Below, piece after piece: positions 5,307 through 9,072 of a stretch of DNA of 9,072 nt. The notes under the pieces are model-generated. The model worked only from the letters and a program-made list of their open reading frames with translations. It searched no databases and had not been told where the DNA came from. The position numbers and the translations under genes were made by a program. The DNA comes from Deltaproteobacteria bacterium (GTDB lineage: Bacteria > Desulfobacterota > JAENJC01): positions 1 to 9,072 of the forward strand of contig JACQYJ010000147.1 of the NCBI GenBank assembly GCA_016208525.1. The letters are read 5' to 3'. The stretch's first letter is position 1. The number at the start of each line of letters is the position of its first letter.

Positions 5307-5350
5307 GATGTTGTTGGTATATACAATCTCAAATAAAGGAGGAGGCTGGT

Positions 5351-5962
5351 ATGAAGAAAAGAATTGCAGTGTACGGTTTGTCAGTATTGTCGGCGATGGT
5401 TTTTGCGGGTTGTGCGTCTACGCCGAAAGATGCGACGCAGGTTCAGGAGCCATCAATGGCGAATGAATTGGCAAATGCCCCGAAATGGGTACTGAATCCG
5501 TCTCTTGAAGGCGGGATCTCGGCGGTAGGCTCGGCCAAGGTCGGCAAGGCAGGGATGCAGTTTGCGAGGACGGAGGCAATGGCCCACGGACGGGATGAGC
5601 TTGCGCGGATAACCAGCGTCAAGGTGAAGAACATGGTCAAGAACTTTACTCAAACCACAGGGGTTGGCGATGCAGAGACAGTGGACAAAGTCTCCAGCCA
5701 AGTCACTAAGCAGGTGACGAGCCAGGCATTGAACGGATCGAAGCAGAAAGACACATGGATTTCCCCAAGCGGCGAGTTATTCGTGCTCCTCGTTGTTGAT
5801 GCAAGCATTGCGAAGGAGACTGTCAAGGATGCCGTGCAGACCAGCTTGAAAAATGAGCAGGCCTTGTGGCAGCAGTTCCAGGCAAAGAAGGCCAATGAAG
5901 AAATGGATAAGGAGATAGAGAAAGAGTTCGGGGCAGCAAAGCAGGAAGCAGCGAAACAGTAA
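5351..5962 (+). CDS. LPP20-family outer-membrane lipoprotein
   Basis: The 203-residue protein starts at ATG 5351, chosen for AGGAGGAGG five nt upstream and because a signal peptide starts there; the longer in-frame reading from 5255 runs through the tail of the preceding pseudogene. Residues 1-20 are a lipoprotein signal ending VFAG with Cys21 as the lipidation site; Phe at -3 is slightly unusual. The mature part has APKWVLNPSLEGGISAVGSA and a helical segment FARTEAMAHGRDELARITSV, as in LPP20-like proteins. A long Ser/Thr/Val/Gln-rich amphipathic stretch and a strand GELFVLLVVD follow, and a charged helical tail (150-203) rich in Lys, Glu, Ala and Gln closes it. Such lipoproteins sit on the periplasmic face of the outer membrane or on the surface; no enzymatic role is known. 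An intrinsic terminator follows directly. Confidence 0.85.
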   Translation: MKKRIAVYGLSVLSAMVFAGCASTPKDATQVQEPSMANELANAPKWVLNPSLEGGISAVGSAKVGKAGMQFARTEAMAHGRDELARITSVKVKNMVKNFTQTTGVGDAETVDKVSSQVTKQVTSQALNGSKQKDTWISPSGELFVLLVVDASIAKETVKDAVQTSLKNEQALWQQFQAKKANEEMDKEIEKEFGAAKQEAAKQ

Positions 5963-5971
5963 CTCATGGTC

Positions 5972-6010
5972 AATGGGGCAGGGCGAAGTCCAACCCTGTC
6001 CCATTATTTT
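5972..6010 (+). terminator. Intrinsic terminator after the LPP20 lipoprotein gene
   Basis: AATGGGGCAGGG (5972-5983) pairs with CCCTGTCCCATT (5994-6005) over 12 bp with one G-U wobble. The loop is 10 nt and a short ATTTTC tail follows. It begins 10 nt after the stop codon. The U tract is short, so partial readthrough into the next gene is plausible. Confidence 0.7.
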
Positions 6011-6023
6011 CTCACGGTGTCAC

Positions 6024-6046
6024 TTACCTTTTGCAAGGTAAAGGAG
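6024..6046 (+). promoter_or_regulatory. Perfect inverted repeat touching the mltC-like ribosome site
   Basis: TTACCTT (6024-6030), the loop TTGC, then AAGGTAA (6035-6041) form a 7-bp perfect hairpin. Its last base is the first base of the AAGGAG ribosome site (6041-6046), and the CCTTT in the left arm could alternatively pair with AAAGG of that site. It may be an operator or a translational hairpin; no function is shown. Confidence 0.35.
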
Positions 6047-6055
6047 TTAGCGCAT

Positions 6056-7282
6056 ATGAAAAAGATAGCCATCATACATCGAATTGTTCCCGTCCTTATA
6101 TCTATCATATTTGCGCTGTCCCCGGTCATTGCCTTCGCTGAGACTGAGTCTTTTGACGACTTCCGCAAAGAAGGGCCGCAGTTTATGGAGAAGGAAAGCC
6201 AGGAATTCAACCAATACATGACGCAGCTCCAGAAGGATTTTGATGATTATAAAAGGATAGTCGAAGAGGAATACGCAAATTACAAAAATGAGATTCTGAA
6301 ACAGTGGAAAGAGGCGGAGGTTTCGGACAATAAGAAGTGGGTTGAATACTCGCCGGATTATAAGATGAAACGGGTTGTGGATTTCGAGAAGGGATACATA
6401 GAGGTTGATGTAATAGCGGACAAGAAATGCGGCGTGGACAAGAAGCAATTCGGCAGGATATTGAATGACCTTCTTCTTGAGGACAAGCAAACCGCGTTTA
6501 AGAGAGATACCCTTTCCAATAATATTGAGAAAAGGATCATAGAAAAAACCGAGCATATTAAAACCGATGAAGTGAAAAGCGCTCCGATACTGTCGCCTAC
6601 GGTTATGGGGACAGCGGAACCGACAAAGGATAAAGTCATAAAGACAGTTGTTGATTTGCTCAAGAATGCCGTGTTCGACACAAAACCTGCGAAGAGTACA
6701 AGCACTGACGCAGTGTTTTCCTTGAAGGTCTCGTTGCCTTCAAAGGGCATGGCGAGAAGGGCCGAGCAGTACAAGCCGGTTATCAAAGATTATGCGGAAA
6801 AGCAGAATATAGACGCATCGCTGGTGCTGGCTGTTGCGCATACCGAAAGCGCATTCAATCCCATGGCGACTTCACACGTACCAGCCTACGGGCTGATGCA
6901 GATTGTACCGAAGTCAGCGGGGAAAGACGCAACGGCGCATTTATTCGGGAAGCCGGTATTGCTTGCGCCGTCGTATCTCTATAATGATGAGAACAATATC
7001 AATGTGGGAACAGCCTATCTGCACCTTCTCTTTCACAGTTATTTGAAATCCATAGACAACCTTGAAAGCAGGCTTTACTGTGCAATTGCGGCGTATAATA
7101 CCGGTCCCGGCAATGTGGCAAAGGCATTCACCGGGAAAAGGAATCTTGTCGAGGCAGCGAAGATTATCAATGATATGGTTCCTGCGGATGTGTATAAGAC
7201 GTTGATAAATAAACTGCCCTACGATGAAACGAAGCACTATCTGAAGAAGGTTTCGGAGAGGATTTTGGCGTATAAGAAGTAG
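6056..7282 (+). CDS. mltC: Membrane-bound lytic murein transglycosylase C-like protein
   Basis: The 408-residue protein starts at ATG 6056, with AAGGAG about nine nt upstream and a signal peptide starting there. Residues 1-28 are a Sec signal ending SPVIAFA-ETES, with no lipobox, unlike E. coli MltC. Residues 30-85 are an acidic coiled-coil insertion. About 90-205 match the MltC N-terminal domain (KKWVEYSPDYKMKRVVDFEK then GYIEVDV). Residues 235-408 are the SLT lysozyme-like domain: catalytic Glu264 in HTESAFNP, GLMQIVP (279-285), AYNTGPGNV (346-354), and the MltC-type tail AAKIINDM-P-DVYKTL-YLKKV. The enzyme cleaves the MurNAc-GlcNAc bond of peptidoglycan to 1,6-anhydroMurNAc products in the periplasm. 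All catalytic motifs are present. It lies between lipoprotein genes and a caspase-family gene, suggesting a shared envelope role. Confidence 0.92.
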   Translation: MKKIAIIHRIVPVLISIIFALSPVIAFAETESFDDFRKEGPQFMEKESQEFNQYMTQLQKDFDDYKRIVEEEYANYKNEILKQWKEAEVSDNKKWVEYSPDYKMKRVVDFEKGYIEVDVIADKKCGVDKKQFGRILNDLLLEDKQTAFKRDTLSNNIEKRIIEKTEHIKTDEVKSAPILSPTVMGTAEPTKDKVIKTVVDLLKNAVFDTKPAKSTSTDAVFSLKVSLPSKGMARRAEQYKPVIKDYAEKQNIDASLVLAVAHTESAFNPMATSHVPAYGLMQIVPKSAGKDATAHLFGKPVLLAPSYLYNDENNINVGTAYLHLLFHSYLKSIDNLESRLYCAIAAYNTGPGNVAKAFTGKRNLVEAAKIINDMVPADVYKTLINKLPYDETKHYLKKVSERILAYKK

Positions 7283-7314
7283 TTGCTGTTTGATCTTGTG
7301 GAGGTGGAGGGTTT

Positions 7315-7443
7315 ATGCAGATTAACAAATTCAGGTGGCACTTATCATCAATAAAATTTCCTATGTGGTTGGTTATTATTCCATTGGCCCTACTTACCTC
7401 TTGTGCGTCCTCTGATAAAATAATAACTGCTGAAAGGGAATAA
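7315..7443 (+). CDS. Lipoprotein signal leader, probably the severed start of the caspase gene
   Basis: ATG 7315 follows GGAGG four nt upstream and 32 nt after the mltC-like stop. The 42 residues hold a lipoprotein signal with a hydrophobic run PMWLVIIPLALLTSC (lipobox LTSC, Cys30), then ASSDKIITAERE and TAA at 7441-7443. After that TAA the same frame is open without a stop for the remaining 1629 bases of the window. A 42-residue product consisting of a signal and 12 further residues is unlikely to be a gene in its own right. The simplest reading is that a single sense codon (for example GAA or CAA) became TAA, separating the export signal from the caspase-family body. It could alternatively be a small lipoprotein translated ahead of a reinitiation site. 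Confidence 0.6.
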   Translation: MQINKFRWHLSSIKFPMWLVIIPLALLTSCASSDKIITAERE

Positions 7444-7464
7444 GCGTTTCTTGGAAAGAAAAAA

Positions 7465-9072
7465 ATGGATATTAAAGCGTATGTTGATACGAGTGAGAGT
7501 TCTTTCCTTCAAGCGGCAATGGTTGGAGTGTCTGAGACTTTATTCTATCCAACAAAAGTGGAGCCCTACGATATTGTAATTATCCCGAAAATTGTAAATT
7601 ATAAAATGAAGGTTATATCTGAAGAGTGCGAAAGAGATAGGGATGGCAACTATCGTTGTGGTACTTCTGTAAGGCTGGATATAGAAGTAAAAATACTTAT
7701 TAATGATTCAATAGGAAATACACTTTTTGTTTTTGATAATAAGCGCACTGTTGAAGGGTCTGGTTGGACTACTGGTAATAGAGTCAAGGAGGACTCTCGT
7801 GATTGGGCGCAAGGTTACGCAGCCGGTTCAGCAAATTGGGAAGTTTTGAAAGCGATCATGCCGACAGTCATTGAAGAAATATACGAGAATCAAAACATCC
7901 AACTAATTGAGGCAGCAAATCATATCTATAAAGATGAGGTGCAATCTAAAACCATAGTGTTGATGCAAAAAAATGATAAATCAAATAAATTTGTCGGCAA
8001 TCCTTTCCCGGTCATCCAGAAATTAACACAGGAAAAAGTTGATAAGTACCTGATGCCACGGATGCCATTTGATATCAAATCTCAAGAGCCGCCAATAGTG
8101 CAAAAACCTGAACTGCCGCCAGCGCCGAAGCTTGTTAAGAGTCAATTTGAGACCAATGCTGCCTTTGAACAGAAGGTGCTTAAAGCCGTTGAAGAAAGAG
8201 ATAATCAAATACGCGCACTTCAGGAAAAATACCGGAAAGATGTGGAGGAACGCAATCTTAAAGTAGAAAAGCTACGCCAGACATACACTGCGGATGTCGA
8301 AGCGATAAAGAAGGAGCAGGAATCCAAAAAGATAGAGCTTCCGAAAAAGGTGCTGGAATTTACGAAAGAGGCATTTTATGAAGTCATGGGAGAGCCTGTT
8401 TTCGGAAATCTCCGTTATGATGCAGAGACTGAAATTCTGTATATGGATTTCACAATAGCAAATACAGATTATAAAAAGAATGTTACACTTAAAGTGCCGG
8501 CTCAGATCGCCGAGTCAATTTATGAGAATATTAATCTCCTTTCACCCCTTGCTATATTCACCCTTGAAGATAATTCCATAAAGCTGAAAGAGATTAAGGC
8601 ACGCTATGACAAGAACATCTACGTTGCGACGTTAACCGACAAACAATTCCAGCCTGAGAAGATCGAAGTGGCTTTAAAGGATACAAAGGTTGATTTCAAG
8701 GCCGACCAGCAGGTCAATCTTAAATTGCAAAATCCTAACCTGATTGATCAATATCGTGTGAATGCCATATCATACGGTGAATCTGCACAGGCGTATGGAA
8801 AAAATTACGATGATGACCTGACACCGCTGGTCAAAAGCTTTCCTGCAAAACCCATTGATCCCAAGAAATGGTTGTTCATGATTGCAGTAGAAAATTATGA
8901 TGAGTCGGACAAGGTCATATTCGCAAAGAACAGCGCAGAAGCATTCAAGGAAATAGCTCAAAAGGCCTTCGGTATTTCCGAACAAAACACAATCTCACTG
9001 ATAGATGACAAGGCAACCGGGCATGCCATTGTTGGCAAGCTGGACTATTTCCTTAAAGCGGATGTTCCCCCT
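7465..9072 (+). CDS. Caspase-family (peptidase C14) protein, 3' end outside the window
   Basis: The frame is open from 7444 to the last base; ATG 7465 is the first available start, with only a weak GGAAAG before it. From it 536 residues are visible. Residues 1-140 form an envelope-lipoprotein-like beta region (EPYDIVIIPKIVNYKMKV, SVRLDIEVKILIND). About 225-305 are a charged coiled coil starting SQFETNAAFEQKVL, and 305-400 a second beta-rich region (LYMDFTIANTDYKKNVTLKV). From Trp469 comes the start of a caspase fold: KKWLFMIAVENYDES, FAKNSAEAFKEIAQKAFGIS, NTISLIDDKATGHAIVGKL. The window ends before the expected catalytic His (SGHG type) and Cys, so activity cannot be judged. The preceding in-frame lipoprotein signal suggests it was exported and lipid-anchored; from ATG 7465 alone it would stay cytoplasmic. 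The early part (7441-7800) is strikingly AT-rich compared with its neighbours. Confidence 0.82.
   Translation, partial: MDIKAYVDTSESSFLQAAMVGVSETLFYPTKVEPYDIVIIPKIVNYKMKVISEECERDRDGNYRCGTSVRLDIEVKILINDSIGNTLFVFDNKRTVEGSGWTTGNRVKEDSRDWAQGYAAGSANWEVLKAIMPTVIEEIYENQNIQLIEAANHIYKDEVQSKTIVLMQKNDKSNKFVGNPFPVIQKLTQEKVDKYLMPRMPFDIKSQEPPIVQKPELPPAPKLVKSQFETNAAFEQKVLKAVEERDNQIRALQEKYRKDVEERNLKVEKLRQTYTADVEAIKKEQESKKIELPKKVLEFTKEAFYEVMGEPVFGNLRYDAETEILYMDFTIANTDYKKNVTLKVPAQIAESIYENINLLSPLAIFTLEDNSIKLKEIKARYDKNIYVATLTDKQFQPEKIEVALKDTKVDFKADQQVNLKLQNPNLIDQYRVNAISYGESAQAYGKNYDDDLTPLVKSFPAKPIDPKKWLFMIAVENYDESDKVIFAKNSAEAFKEIAQKAFGISEQNTISLIDDKATGHAIVGKLDYFLKADVPP

Noticed and set aside
5255..5350. Extended N-terminus for the LPP20 lipoprotein starting at 5255
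   Set aside because: It would be translated from the tail of the preceding pseudogene in a different frame and would bury the lipoprotein signal; ATG 5351 has a strong ribosome site.
5966..6055. Extended N-terminus for the transglycosylase starting at 5966
   Set aside because: It would be encoded by the terminator hairpin and lacks a ribosome site; ATG 6056 starts a proper signal peptide.
6358..6786. 142-residue minus-strand ORF inside the transglycosylase gene
   Set aside because: It is a shadow of the mltC-like gene, whose domains are unambiguous on the plus strand.
7441..7443. Programmed readthrough or stop-codon reassignment at TAA
   Set aside because: TAA ends several normal genes here (1212, 2786, 5962), so it is not reassigned, and I see no flanking readthrough signal.

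Overview
The window looks like a Gram-negative, outer-membrane-bearing bacterium: it has several lipoprotein signal sequences, an MltC-type lytic transglycosylase, and a tRNA with an encoded CCA end. Frequent AGG and ATA codons, a histidine kinase/HD-GYP pair, and XRE/HicBA clutter would suit a Nitrospirota or Desulfobacterota-type genome. That assignment is an impression from style, not proof.

Layout. 1-2346 (+): the 3' part of a PAS histidine kinase, then a response regulator with an HD-GYP cyclic-di-GMP phosphodiesterase output; together they form a two-component system. 2343-2497: a tRNA-Gly(CCC) whose consensus promoter overlaps the stop codon of the preceding gene, followed by a strong intrinsic terminator. 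2517-2786 (+): a small heptad-repeat coiled-coil protein. 2797-2946: dispersed-repeat debris. 2989-4286 (-): an accessory patch with an XRE C-terminal remnant, an intact hicB-hicA toxin-antitoxin pair with its own promoter, an XRE regulator with an in-frame TAA at codon 5, and an XRE regulator that has lost its N-terminus. 4339-4713 (+): a membrane-anchored coiled-coil protein. 4791-4828: a (CACT)9.5 microsatellite.

4776-9072 (+): an envelope gene set. It contains a damaged lipoprotein with no usable in-frame start and a 1-nt frameshift, an LPP20-type lipoprotein, an MltC-like murein transglycosylase, and a long reading frame that stays open to the right edge. That last frame ends in the first part of a caspase (peptidase C14) fold and is preceded in the same frame by a lipoprotein signal, separated from it by a single TAA. 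I infer that the ancestral product was a lipid-anchored caspase-family protein made beside peptidoglycan-acting partners; this is the most interesting part of the window.

A recurring theme is single-base damage: an in-frame TAA in the XRE gene, an in-frame TAA in the caspase lipoprotein, an extra G in the first lipoprotein, and a tetranucleotide tract one unit out of phase. Either this is an accessory region undergoing decay or phase variation, or the assembly has small errors. Re-reading the raw reads at those four places would decide.
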